From contig CAZJQP010000062.1 in NCBI GenBank assembly GCA_964548225.1, positions 1-31,961 of the forward strand: a stretch of DNA of 31,961 nucleotides. Direction: 5' to 3'. The position numbers and the translations under genes are program-made. This DNA is from CALMEH01 sp964548225 (GTDB lineage: Bacteria > Acidobacteriota > Blastocatellia > Pyrinomonadales > Pyrinomonadaceae). Every line of letters starts with the position of its first letter. Position 1 is the stretch's first letter. The notes under the pieces are model-generated. The model saw nothing but the letters and a program-made list of their open reading frames with translations, did no database searches and had not been told where the DNA came from. This document shows positions 14,808-22,862 of the stretch, piece by piece.

Positions 14808-16840
14808 TGATGAAAACATTTTATATTACAACGCCGATTTATTACGCAAACTCTTTGCCGCATCTCGGACATCTTTACACGACGACGATTGCCGATGTCA
14901 TTATCAAACACAAAAAACAGCGCGGTTTCGAGACGTTTTTCTTAACGGGAACGGACGAACACGGCGTAAATATTCAGCGCGTCGCCGAATCGAATAAGCA
15001 AACGCCGCGTGAATACGTTGATTTTATTTCCGGCGAAATGAAGAAAATGTTCGCCGATTTCGGTTTGACCGATTACGATATTTTTATGCGGACGACTGAG
15101 AAGTTTCATTACGAAGGCGTTCAGAATCTCTGGCGGAAAATTGCCGAAAATAAAACTCCGAAAGGCAACGAAAATATTTACAAAGGTTTTTACGAAGCGT
15201 GGTTTTGTCCGAATTGCGCGGAATTTAAGACCGAAACCGAATATGAATTGCGCGAAGGCGAAGAAGTTCCGCGTTGTTTAGTTCACGAAAAACCGCTCGA
15301 TTTGGTTAAAGAAGAAAGTTATTTTTTCCGTCTTTCGGATTACGGCGAAACTTTGCTGAAAATCATCGAAGAAAATCCCGAAAGATTGCGTCCCGAAGCG
15401 CGTCGAAACGAAGTCGTCGCGTTTATCAAACAAGGTTTGCAAGACCTTTCGATTTCGCGTGAGAAAAAGTCTGTTTCGTGGGGCGTTCCCGTTCCGAATG
15501 ACGAAAATCATGTGATGTATGTTTGGCTTGATGCGCTTTCAAACTACATTACGGCACTTGGCTACGGAAATTCTGCAAAAAACGGTTTTGAAAAATATTG
15601 GACGAATGCAAATCACTTGGTCGGCAAAGACATTTTGCGTTTTCACACGGTTTATTGGTGGTCGTTTTTGCTTGCGGCAGGAATTGAATTGCCGAAATCG
15701 GTTTTCGCGCACGGATTGTGGCTTGATAATCAAGGTCGAAAAATGGGCAAAGCATTGGGAAATGTCATTCGGCTCGATATTTTGCATAAACATTTTCAAA
15801 CTGATGCTTTGCGTTATTTCGTTTTGCGCGAAATGGTTTTCGGGCAAGACGGAAAATTCGGTTACGAAAATTTAATCGAACGCGCAAATGCCGATTTAGC
15901 CAGCGGTTTGGGCAATCTTTCTTCAAGAACGCTTTCGATGATTACGAAATATCGTGAAGGAATTGTGCCGAACGGAAAAATTGCGGAAGAAAATTATCTT
16001 TTTGCGAAACGCGCCGGAATTAACGCGGACGAGCAAGAATTAGTTGCGGTTTTGTCTCACGCGAGAGAAGAATTTATCCGCAAATTTGATAATTACGAGT
16101 TCAGCCAAGCGTTGGAAACCGTTTGGGCAGTCATTGCGCGGATTGATAAAATGATTTCCGATGCGAAACCTTGGGAATTAATTAGGGACGAAAACCAGAC
16201 GGAAACGCTCAACGCGGTTTTGTATCGTGCGCTCGAAACGCTTCGATGGTTGTGCGTTTTGCTTTATTCGGTAATGCCCGAAGCGACAAAAAACATTTTC
16301 GGACAAATCGGTTTGAGTGAAGATATTGCAACAATTAATCCTGAAAATTTAATATACGGAGAATTACCTGCGGGAACAAAAATCGGCGAAACAAGCGGCG
16401 TTTTCCCGCGAATTGACAGAAACAAAGTTATGAGTGAAATCATTGAACAGTCAGCAGTCAGCAGTCAGCAGTCAGCAGAAGAAGAAACAAAAGTAGAAGA
16501 AAACTTCATCACGATTGATGATTTTTTGAAGGTCGAATTGAAAATCGGCGAAGTGAAAGTTTGCGAACGTATTCCGAAAGCGGACAAACTATTGCGTTTT
16601 GAAATTGATTTGGGCGAAGAGAAGCCGCGACAAATCTTAGCAGGCTTGGCGGAATATTATGAGCCGGAAAAATTGATTGGCAGAAAAGTTGTCGTTGTCG
16701 CAAACTTGAAACCGCGAATGATGCGCGGACTCGAATCAAACGGAATGATTTGCGCTGCAAGTCTTGAAGACGGCACAGGCGAAAAACCTGCACTTGCTTC
16801 ATTTATCGAAAATGTTGATATTGGCGCAAGGTTAAAATAA
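14807..16840 (+). CDS. metG: Methionine--tRNA ligase
   Basis: The 677-residue enzyme charges tRNA-Met. HLGH (19-22) is the class I HIGH motif. One zinc knuckle is formed by C134/C137 and C157/H160. The KMSKS loop reads KMGKA (312-316), a variant. The C-terminal ~110 residues form a Trbp111/EMAPII-type tRNA-binding domain (IDDFLKVELKIGEVKVCERIPKAD onwards). Between catalytic body and this domain, residues about 547-558 (EQSAVSSQQSA) are encoded by a CAGTCAG heptamer repeat. The start is ATG at 14807 or 14810, coupled to the toxin gene. Confidence 0.97.
   Translation: MMKTFYITTPIYYANSLPHLGHLYTTTIADVIIKHKKQRGFETFFLTGTDEHGVNIQRVAESNKQTPREYVDFISGEMKKMFADFGLTDYDIFMRTTEKFHYEGVQNLWRKIAENKTPKGNENIYKGFYEAWFCPNCAEFKTETEYELREGEEVPRCLVHEKPLDLVKEESYFFRLSDYGETLLKIIEENPERLRPEARRNEVVAFIKQGLQDLSISREKKSVSWGVPVPNDENHVMYVWLDALSNYITALGYGNSAKNGFEKYWTNANHLVGKDILRFHTVYWWSFLLAAGIELPKSVFAHGLWLDNQGRKMGKALGNVIRLDILHKHFQTDALRYFVLREMVFGQDGKFGYENLIERANADLASGLGNLSSRTLSMITKYREGIVPNGKIAEENYLFAKRAGINADEQELVAVLSHAREEFIRKFDNYEFSQALETVWAVIARIDKMISDAKPWELIRDENQTETLNAVLYRALETLRWLCVLLYSVMPEATKNIFGQIGLSEDIATINPENLIYGELPAGTKIGETSGVFPRIDRNKVMSEIIEQSAVSSQQSAEEETKVEENFITIDDFLKVELKIGEVKVCERIPKADKLLRFEIDLGEEKPRQILAGLAEYYEPEKLIGRKVVVVANLKPRMMRGLESNGMICAASLEDGTGEKPALASFIENVDIGARLK
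16448..16478 (+). repeat. CAGTCAG heptamer repeat in metG
   Basis: Four perfect tandem copies of CAGTCAG (16448-16475) plus CAG. They encode Ser/Ala/Val/Gln residues in the linker before the C-terminal tRNA-binding domain. The array could change length by slippage; since a unit is 7 nt, a single gain or loss would shift the frame and remove that domain. Confidence 0.92.
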
Positions 16841-16878
16841 ATCGAAATTTGATATAAAAAAGCAGGAGAAAAATTAAG

Positions 16879-18042
16879 ATGCGAAAGAAAATCATAGTTG
16901 CATTTTTGTTAGCGGCTTTTTTCACGATACTTTTGCCGCAGACATTTCAACTTCGGGCGCAGACTGTTAAGCCTTTGTTTGAATCTCAGGAAGGCAGTTT
17001 TAAGATTGCCTTTCCGGTAAAACCGACAAAAAAAGTTTCAACTATTGATACGGCTTTCGGAAAATCGGCGATGACGGTTTATTCTGCGGCGACAACGCTT
17101 AGTTTTTATGGAGTAACTTTTTTAGATTTTCCCGCCCCAATAAAAGACGAAACCGAACAAAACATTCGCTTTGATATGTTTAAGGAAACAATCACGGCAA
17201 ACTTCAAAGGAAAATTGATAAGCGAAACCGAAGTAGCATTGGGCAAGCATCGTGGAAAAGATTTTGTAATTGAAGGAAATGGTTTGACCGGAGTTTTTCG
17301 CATATTGTTTGTTGAACAGCGAGTCTTTCAACTTTCCATTGTCAATCGTGGATTAATGAGTCGTTCATCACAGAAAATCAAAAACGCCTTACAAAAAAGA
17401 GTGGACGATTTTATTAATTCGTTTGTCATAACGAAACTGCCCGATGCAACATCGATAATAACCGAATTACCGGAAGATTTCGGTTTGACATTTGAAAACT
17501 CGCGTCTGCATATCGGTTATTTCGGAATGACTGCCGAGATTCCGAAAGATTGGACACGATTGAGCGAGGAAGAAGCCGAATTAGCCAAAGAGTTAGGCGT
17601 TTTGCTTGTTCAACCGAAAAACGAGAAAGAAGGAAAGATTCTGGAATTATCCAGACAAAACACGAAAATTTTGTTTATGTGTTTGAATGAAAATGATGCC
17701 GAAGCCGAATATCACGCAACATTTTCGATTGCAGTCGAAAAAGTCAATATTCCGACATTTTTACCCGAAGCCGCCATTAAGCAATATGTTAAAACCACTC
17801 TTGATAAAAACGATAAAGTAACTAAAGCACCGAGTCCGATTAAGATCAGCGGAGTCGAATTTTTCTGGGCAGAATCCTATAATTCGCTCGAAAAACGTAG
17901 CACACGATTCTATGTTGCCAACATTGACGGCATCGCTTTCCAATTATTTATGTTCTACGATAAAGAAGAAGATATGCGAACAATGACGAAGATTATAGAA
18001 TCAATAACATTTGGCACGAAAAAAGACAAAAATGTATATTGA
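16879..18042 (+). CDS. Secreted protein of unknown function
   Basis: The 387-residue protein has a signal peptide (about 1-28, ending LRAQ). Two similar halves are suggested. The first (about 35-192) opens with EGSFKIAFPVKPTKK and ends in VDDFINSFVIT; the second (about 205-380) opens around LHIGYFGMTAEIPKDW and ends in TMTKIIESITF. This resembles a duplicated DcrB/PsbP-like fold, but that is inference from pattern only. The start follows an AGGAG ribosome site. Its stop overlaps tatD by 11 bp, so the two are co-translated. No catalytic residues are recognised. Confidence 0.75.
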   Translation: MRKKIIVAFLLAAFFTILLPQTFQLRAQTVKPLFESQEGSFKIAFPVKPTKKVSTIDTAFGKSAMTVYSAATTLSFYGVTFLDFPAPIKDETEQNIRFDMFKETITANFKGKLISETEVALGKHRGKDFVIEGNGLTGVFRILFVEQRVFQLSIVNRGLMSRSSQKIKNALQKRVDDFINSFVITKLPDATSIITELPEDFGLTFENSRLHIGYFGMTAEIPKDWTRLSEEEAELAKELGVLLVQPKNEKEGKILELSRQNTKILFMCLNENDAEAEYHATFSIAVEKVNIPTFLPEAAIKQYVKTTLDKNDKVTKAPSPIKISGVEFFWAESYNSLEKRSTRFYVANIDGIAFQLFMFYDKEEDMRTMTKIIESITFGTKKDKNVY

Positions 18043-18826
18043 CTCACATTGCCATATTGACGGCGAAGCGTTTGATGTTGACCGCGATGAAGTTGTTGAA
18101 CGCGCAAGGCAAGCGGGCGTTGAAGCGATGTTGGTTGTCGGGACTGGGAATCCACACGATGGAGAAATTGCGAAGGCGGTTGAAACTGCCCGAAAATATG
18201 AAAATGTTTTTGCGTCGGTCGGTGTTCATCCGCACGATGCGAAGTTATATGATGATAAAGCGGAAGAAATTCTAATCGGTTTGGTTGAATCTTCTGAAAA
18301 AGTGATTGCTTGGGGCGAAATCGGGCTTGATTATTATTATGAACATTCGCCGCGAGATGTGCAGAGAGAAGTTTTTATCAGACAAATTCGCACAGCAAAG
18401 GAGTTAAATCTTCCGATTATTATTCATTCGCGGGATGCTGATGATGAAACGGTTGAAATTCTACGCGCAGAGTGTTCTTACGAGAATTTCAAAGGAATTA
18501 TGCACTGTTTCGGCGGCACGGCTGAGATGGCGAAAGATTTAATGGACATCGGTTTTATGATTTCTTTTGCGGGAAACGTAACATTTAAGAAGGCAGATAA
18601 TTTGCGCGATGCGGCGCGTGTTGTTTCTTTGGAAAAACTTTTGATTGAAACCGATTGTCCGTTTCTTACGCCTATTCCGTTTCGCGGAAAGCGTAATGAA
18701 CCGATGTATGTTGCGGAAACAGCAAAATTTTTGGCAGAGTTTTACGGGATTGAGTTGGCAACTTTAGCAAATCAGACGACACGCAATTTTTTAGACTTTT
18801 TCGATTTGAAAATATTGAAGAATTAA
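18032..18826 (+). CDS. tatD: TatD-family metal-dependent DNase
   Basis: Starting at ATG 18032 the protein has 264 residues, normal for the family. The TIM-barrel metal ligands are present: H6 and H8 (DSHCHID), E96 (WGEIGLDYYY), H132 (IIHSRD), H158 (MHCFGG) and D208 (ETDCPFLTP). TatD-type enzymes are 3'-5' exonucleases or deoxyribonucleases. The longer TTG start at 18011 lies inside the preceding gene. It overlaps that gene by 11 bp and is followed by a 0.6 kb noncoding region. Confidence 0.95.
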   Translation: MYIDSHCHIDGEAFDVDRDEVVERARQAGVEAMLVVGTGNPHDGEIAKAVETARKYENVFASVGVHPHDAKLYDDKAEEILIGLVESSEKVIAWGEIGLDYYYEHSPRDVQREVFIRQIRTAKELNLPIIIHSRDADDETVEILRAECSYENFKGIMHCFGGTAEMAKDLMDIGFMISFAGNVTFKKADNLRDAARVVSLEKLLIETDCPFLTPIPFRGKRNEPMYVAETAKFLAEFYGIELATLANQTTRNFLDFFDLKILKN

Positions 18827-18860
18827 GGCGAAGATAATAGATTTGAATGTGAAATATTGT

Positions 18861-19140
18861 CGAAGCAAGTGTCAACCTGCACGATGCAAGTCTTAACCTG
18901 CTCGAAGTAAGTCTTAACCTGCTCGAAGTAAGTCTTAACCTGCACGATGCAAGTGTCAACCTGCACGATGCAAGTGCTAACCTGCTCGATGCAAGTGCTA
19001 ACCTGCTCGAAGTAAGTGGCAACCTGTTCGAAGTAAGTGGCAATCTGCTTGAAGCAAGTGCCAATATGTTCGAAGCAAGTCTTAACTTGCTCGAAGCATA
19101 AGCTAATATGCACGAAGAAATAACCGATTTGTATGAAGCA
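18861..19140. repeat. 21-bp tandem repeat array, 13 units plus a partial one
   Basis: Thirteen units of exactly 21 bp begin at 18861 with no insertions or deletions; a partial unit follows at 19134. The consensus is CGAAGCAAGTCTTAACCTGCT with alternates CGATGCA/CGAAGTA and a variable block at positions 10-13. Divergence rises towards the right end. On the plus strand one frame stays open from 18853 to a TAA at 19098-19100 and would spell heptads such as EASLNLL/EVSANLL, but it lacks a normal start codon. It is either noncoding or a decayed coiled-coil coding repeat. Confidence 0.9.
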
Positions 19141-19171
19141 AAGACTATTTTTATCTGAGAAACTGTTTTAG

Positions 19172-19364
19172 ATGCGAATCAGGAGTTGAAATCAACCGAT
19201 ATGATTTATCAATTATTCATTATCAAATAGCAATTATTTCAGCAGTTTTTACGGTTTGCTCTCTAACAAAATAATGGATATTTAATAATGAATAATTGAT
19301 AAATGCTAGCGTCGGAGAAATTTTCAGGTAAATTTAGCTTTTATTTTCAACTCCTGATTCGCAT
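19172..19364. repeat. Nested inverted-repeat element, about 193 bp
   Basis: The outer arms ATGCGAATCAGGAGTTGAAA (19172-19191) and its exact complement (19345-19364) enclose a second palindrome (19204-19239 with 19268-19304). The inner left arm shares 34 of 35 bases with the palindrome at 12358-12392. The inner sequence is phased in 7-mers (TTATCAA, TTATTCA, TTATCAA, ATAGCAA). No transposase is encoded; it looks like a MITE-like or foldback element. Confidence 0.85.
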
Positions 19365-19437
19365 TTTAATACTTGAAAAAGGTAGGAATTAAACCACTAA
19401 ATCCGAGTTTTAAAACAACTTTTAAACAATTAACATT

Positions 19438-19935
19438 ATGGCAAAGGAAAATTCATTTGATATTGTATCGAAAACCGATTACGCCGAAGTAACGAACGCG
19501 CTTAATCAAACATCGAAGGAGATTACACAAAGATTCGACTTCAAAGGCAGTAAAGCCGCAGTTGAATTAAACGGCAAAGACTTGATTCTTTCGGCGGAAG
19601 ATGAAACTAAATTGCGAAATATGAACGACATTCTGCAATCGAAGTTCGTCAAACGCGGTATTTCGCTAAAAGCTCTCGATTATCAAAAAATCGAACCGGC
19701 GGCAGGCGGAACAGTGCGTCAAACCGTAAAAATTCAGCAGGGAATTCCGATTGAAAAAGCAAAAGAAGTTGTTAAATTTATTAAAGACTCGAAAGCAAAA
19801 GTGCAAGCCTCGATTCAAGGCGAAACTGTCCGTGTGTCGGGCAAAGATAGAGATACTTTGCAAGATATAATCGCTAAACTCAAGGCGAAAGACTTTGGAA
19901 TTGATATGCAATTCGACAATTATAGAAGTAATTAG
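19438..19935 (+). CDS. yajQ: YajQ-family nucleotide-binding protein
   Basis: This 165-residue protein is full-length YajQ. Family features are the opening SFDIVSKTDYAEVTNALNQTSKEITQRFDFKG, LILSAEDETKLRNMNDILQSKFVKRGI, and the closing QDIIAKLKAKDFGIDMQFDNYR. Family members bind nucleotides, and a Xanthomonas homologue is reported as a cyclic di-GMP receptor; whether this one does so is not shown by the sequence. The region just upstream is AT-rich with no strong ribosome site. A large hairpin follows the stop. Confidence 0.95.
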   Translation: MAKENSFDIVSKTDYAEVTNALNQTSKEITQRFDFKGSKAAVELNGKDLILSAEDETKLRNMNDILQSKFVKRGISLKALDYQKIEPAAGGTVRQTVKIQQGIPIEKAKEVVKFIKDSKAKVQASIQGETVRVSGKDRDTLQDIIAKLKAKDFGIDMQFDNYRSN

Positions 19936-19936
19936 A

Positions 19937-20009
19937 GGCAGAAACACGACCATTAGGGAGTGTGTAAAAGACTGTGTTCGACACACTCCTTAACAGTCGT
20001 GTTTCTGCC
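19937..20009. other. Long two-part hairpin before the gene at 20027
   Basis: The arms GGCAGAAACACGAC (19937-19950) and GTCGTGTTTCTGCC (19996-20009) pair perfectly. Inside, GGAGTGTGT (19957-19965) pairs perfectly with ACACACTCC (19981-19989). There is no U-tract after it. It ends 6 bp before an AAGGAGG ribosome site. It could be a transcript-stabilising stem, an attenuator or a bidirectional end structure. Confidence 0.8.
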
Positions 20010-20026
20010 GTAAAAAGGAGGATGCA

Positions 20027-20938
20027 ATGCCGATTAACTATAAAAAGACATATGAAACATTGAGTTATGAAGAAAGCCTTGAGTTTCGTGATTTAACGAT
20101 GGGTGTGATTCGAGAGATTTATCCGCATTATGTAGTAACGCCTGTCAAACCGCAAAATCCTGATGAGATTTATGTGTCAAATCAAGAAAACACCGTGCGG
20201 ATACTTTTTCCGCTCAGAGATGTTTATAATAATTTTGTTAATATCGGAAAGACCAGAATTGAGTTAAAGGAACTCATTCTGAATATTTATTCGGACATTC
20301 TCAAACAGATTGACGACTTTGATATTGATGAGGAAATAAAAGAATATTCTTGGGCGGAAGCTCGACTTCTCGTTCAACCGCGTTTGACTGTAAAAGAAGC
20401 GTTCGTTGATGATTTAGAAGAATATTTGTATCTACCTTTCGGAGAAGATTTAGTTACTTCGCTGGTCATTGTTACGTCATTGGAAAACGGAACAGTAAGG
20501 CAAATCCGCAAAGAATATCTTGAAAAATGGGACGTAACCTTTGACGAACTTTACAAACAAGCGATAGAAAACTTCATAGACGCAACAGAAGGAATGGAAT
20601 TCGTCGGGACAGGGAAACCACACGCTATTCTGTGGAATAAAGAGGCTGCGCCATATGCGGCTTCAACGCTTTTAATCAGCCAAGCGCGTTATCTCATTCA
20701 TCAAACCATCGGCTCGCCTTATCGCTTCGGTATTCCGAGCAGTTTTGTCTTCTATTGTTGGACGGAATTGGAAGATGAAGCCTTTCAAATCGAAATGAAA
20801 GCGACGATTAAAAGAAAATACGACACGATGCCCGCGGCTCTTTCGACGGAAATTTATGAAGTTAATGAAAAAGGGGAAATAAAAATTGTAAAAGACATTC
20901 CCGAAATCCCCGAAATGCCGTTAATCAGCAACAATTAG
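20027..20938 (+). CDS. DUF1444 (YtpQ-like) protein
   Basis: The 303-residue cytoplasmic protein has no signal peptide. The central part RLLVQPRLTVKEAFVDDLEEYLYLPFGEDLVTSLVIVTSLENGTVRQIRKEYLEKWDVTFDELYKQAIENF follows the pattern I associate with DUF1444/YtpQ proteins, whose function is unknown. It has a strong AAGGAGG ribosome site just after a long hairpin, so expression may be controlled at that structure. The prenyl synthase gene follows 8 bp later. Confidence 0.6.
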   Translation: MPINYKKTYETLSYEESLEFRDLTMGVIREIYPHYVVTPVKPQNPDEIYVSNQENTVRILFPLRDVYNNFVNIGKTRIELKELILNIYSDILKQIDDFDIDEEIKEYSWAEARLLVQPRLTVKEAFVDDLEEYLYLPFGEDLVTSLVIVTSLENGTVRQIRKEYLEKWDVTFDELYKQAIENFIDATEGMEFVGTGKPHAILWNKEAAPYAASTLLISQARYLIHQTIGSPYRFGIPSSFVFYCWTELEDEAFQIEMKATIKRKYDTMPAALSTEIYEVNEKGEIKIVKDIPEIPEMPLISNN

Positions 20939-20946
20939 AAATAAAA

Positions 20947-21966
20947 ATGCAGAAATTCGCACCAATCAGAGAGAAATTAAACCCGCAAATTGCGGCGCAG
21001 AAGATTTTCAGTTTGATAAAGACGGAAATGGCTCTGGTCGAAGCGGAGTTTGAGCGGCAGGCTTCGTCGAATATTCAAGTAATTAATTATTTGGGCGATT
21101 ATTTGCGGGCTTCGGGCGGCAAGCGGGTGCGTCCGGCTTTGCTTTTGTTGTCGAATTTTGCGGTCGGCGGTTCGGCTTCAAATGAAAATGTTGTGCGGCT
21201 GGCAACCGTAATGGAAATGCTCCACACGGCAACATTGGTTCACGACGATATTATTGACAACGCCGACACCAGAAGAAATCGGGCGAGTGTGAATGCGCGT
21301 TTCGGCAATCAATCTGCCGTGCTAATGGGCGATTGGCTTTATATGTCGGCGTTTGAAACGTCTTTGAAAGAAAGGAGTTTGGAGATTTTGGACATTCTCA
21401 CGCGATTGACGCGGAAAATGACCGAAGGCGAATTGATTCAACTGACAACACTTGGCAAATCGGACATTTCCGAAGCCGAATACTTCGATATTTTGCAGAG
21501 AAAAACCGCATATCTTTTCTCGGCTTGCGGAGAAATCGGGGCGATTTCGGGCAATGCGACAAAAGAACAGCAAAACGCATTAAAAAATTACGGAATGAAT
21601 CTCGGCACGGCGTTTCAGCTTGCGGACGATGTTTTGGACTTTACGGCAGACGAAGAAATATTGGGAAAAGCATCGGGCGCAGACCTTTTGGAAGGGAAAT
21701 TAACCTTGCCTTTGATACTTTTGGTCAAGGAAAATCCAGCCGTTAAAAAGGATTTGGAGCAAATTATGACCGACGGCGATTATTCTAAAATTCCGCGAGA
21801 GAAAATTCTCGAAGACCTCGAAAATTCAGGGATTCTTTCAAGCGTTCGGACACGCGCTTACGAATATGCGCGGCAAGCGCGAAAAAATCTTGATATTTTG
21901 CCGAAAACAGAGTATCGTAATGCGTTAGAGGAAATTCCGGCTTATATGATTGAACGTAATAAGTGA
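20947..21966 (+). CDS. Long-chain polyprenyl diphosphate synthase
   Basis: The 339-residue enzyme belongs to the trans-isoprenyl diphosphate synthase family. The first Asp-rich motif is DDIID (100-104) in LVHDDIIDNADTRR, the second DDVLD (227-231) in QLADDVLDF. GGKRVRPALLLL (58-69) binds isopentenyl diphosphate. Small residues (A95, T96) precede the first motif, which usually allows long chains (C30 or more), such as quinone side chains. Octaprenyl or heptaprenyl specificity cannot be told apart by eye. Its TGA stop lies inside a heptamer repeat. Confidence 0.93.
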   Translation: MQKFAPIREKLNPQIAAQKIFSLIKTEMALVEAEFERQASSNIQVINYLGDYLRASGGKRVRPALLLLSNFAVGGSASNENVVRLATVMEMLHTATLVHDDIIDNADTRRNRASVNARFGNQSAVLMGDWLYMSAFETSLKERSLEILDILTRLTRKMTEGELIQLTTLGKSDISEAEYFDILQRKTAYLFSACGEIGAISGNATKEQQNALKNYGMNLGTAFQLADDVLDFTADEEILGKASGADLLEGKLTLPLILLVKENPAVKKDLEQIMTDGDYSKIPREKILEDLENSGILSSVRTRAYEYARQARKNLDILPKTEYRNALEEIPAYMIERNK

Positions 21967-22032
21967 GAGATGAGAAATGAGAGGTGAGAAGTGAAAATAT
22001 TTCTTATCTCTCAATTCTCGGTTCTCAGTTAA
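21963..22032. repeat. Imperfect foldback in 7-nt steps
   Basis: Ten heptamers: GTGAGAG, ATGAGAA, ATGAGAG, GTGAGAA, GTGAAAA, TATTTCT, TATCTCT, CAATTCT, CGGTTCT, CAGTTAA. The purine-rich left half pairs imperfectly with the pyrimidine-rich right half. The TGA stop of the prenyl synthase is part of the first heptamer. Confidence 0.85.
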
Positions 22033-22072
22033 AAAGATGAATGATTATAATCCTAAATCGTCGGGAGAAGTT

Positions 22073-22729
22073 ATGCTAAACGAAAATCTAATTTCGACTC
22101 TTGAACAGAGTTTGCGGCAAACGCGCAACGCGCAAAACCGTCTTCTCGGACGATTGCGTGAGGTCGAAACCGAAGCCGAAAGTCTGCGGCAAGAAATTCA
22201 AGCGATGGAAAACAGCGCGGCACAAACCGAAGCCGCGATTTATTCGCTTTTGGCGACAATGGGTTCAAGCAATAAGTCTTGGAACGTCAAAAACACGCAA
22301 CCTCAATATGATGACGACGGTTACGATATGCCGCGCGAAGTCAAACGCCGTGTGCCGCCGCCGCGCAATATCAATCAAAATAACAATAATTCAAACCCAT
22401 ATCGAAATAATAGCAATAACAATTCGATTGCTTACATCAATCAACAACACCGCAACGTGCCTTCGATTGCTCCGCGCACCGAACCGATTTCGCATCGTTT
22501 CGCCGACCGCACGATTACGCAAGCCTGCACGCTTCTTTTACGCGAAGCCGTTGAACCGCTTCACGTCAACGAACTTTATAATTTGCTGGTTGCCGGCGGT
22601 TTTGAATTTACGGGAAATAACCCGACAATTTCGATTGCCGTTTCATTAAACCGCAATCGCCGTTTTCGCAAAGTCGCGCCCGGAACTTTTGATCTCGTAA
22701 TGCGCGATGCCTCGCAAGCCGCTTCTTAA
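22073..22729 (+). CDS. Coiled-coil protein with C-terminal HARE-HTH-like domain
   Basis: I chose ATG 22073 (218 residues) because GGGAGAAG sits 5-10 bp upstream; ATG 22037 (230 residues) has no ribosome site and follows the repeat. The N-terminal third is a coiled coil (ISTLEQSLRQTRNAQNRLLGRLREVETEAESLRQEIQAM). A low-complexity Asn-rich linker follows. The last ~60 residues (ITQACTLLLREAVEPLHVNELYNLLVAGGFEF ... FRKVAPGTFDLV) match the HARE-HTH winged-helix pattern found in chromatin and restriction proteins. A DNA-linked or regulatory role is inferred. Confidence 0.72.
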   Translation: MLNENLISTLEQSLRQTRNAQNRLLGRLREVETEAESLRQEIQAMENSAAQTEAAIYSLLATMGSSNKSWNVKNTQPQYDDDGYDMPREVKRRVPPPRNINQNNNNSNPYRNNSNNNSIAYINQQHRNVPSIAPRTEPISHRFADRTITQACTLLLREAVEPLHVNELYNLLVAGGFEFTGNNPTISIAVSLNRNRRFRKVAPGTFDLVMRDASQAAS

Positions 22730-22762
22730 ATAACCGAATTTGCCAAACAATAAGTTGGTATC

Positions 22763-22790
22763 TGTCCGCTATACGGCGGACATTTGGTTA
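22763..22790 (+). terminator. Possible terminator after the HARE-HTH gene
   Basis: TGTCCGC (22763-22769) pairs with GCGGACA (22776-22782) around a 6-nt loop, followed by TTTGGTTATTTT. The stem is short and the U-tract interrupted. Confidence 0.4.
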
Positions 22791-22812
22791 TTTTCAGAAA
22801 ATCGTATATTAT

Positions 22813-22840
22813 TTGACGTTGTCCCCAACAACAATATCTT
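22813..22840 (+). promoter_or_regulatory. Candidate promoter for the LVIVD/FG-GAP gene
   Basis: TTGACG (22813-22818), a 16-bp spacer and TATCTT (22835-22840), about 22 bp before the ATG at 22863. The -35 box is good, the -10 box partial. Confidence 0.35.
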
Positions 22841-22862
22841 TTCTTTATTTTTTTGGAGTAAT

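Larger units (their letters stand above)
18827..19437. other. 0.6 kb gene-free region with repeat array and nested palindrome
   Basis: No convincing gene is present. The left half is a 21-bp tandem array and the right half a nested inverted repeat. Open frames of 96-130 codons exist on the minus strand only because a 21-bp unit without a stop stays open when repeated. Confidence 0.7.

Noticed and set aside
18672..19113. Minus-strand open frames of 96 and 130 codons with seven-residue repeats
   Set aside because: They are a by-product of a 21-bp unit lacking stops. They overlap tatD or the array, have no ribosome site, and the array is open in more than one frame.
18861..19140. CRISPR array
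   Set aside because: Continuous 21-bp repeats without spacers.
22740..22862. N-terminal extension of the LVIVD/FG-GAP protein from TTG 22740
   Set aside because: It reads through a hairpin and likely promoter, and buries the signal peptide that starts at 22863.
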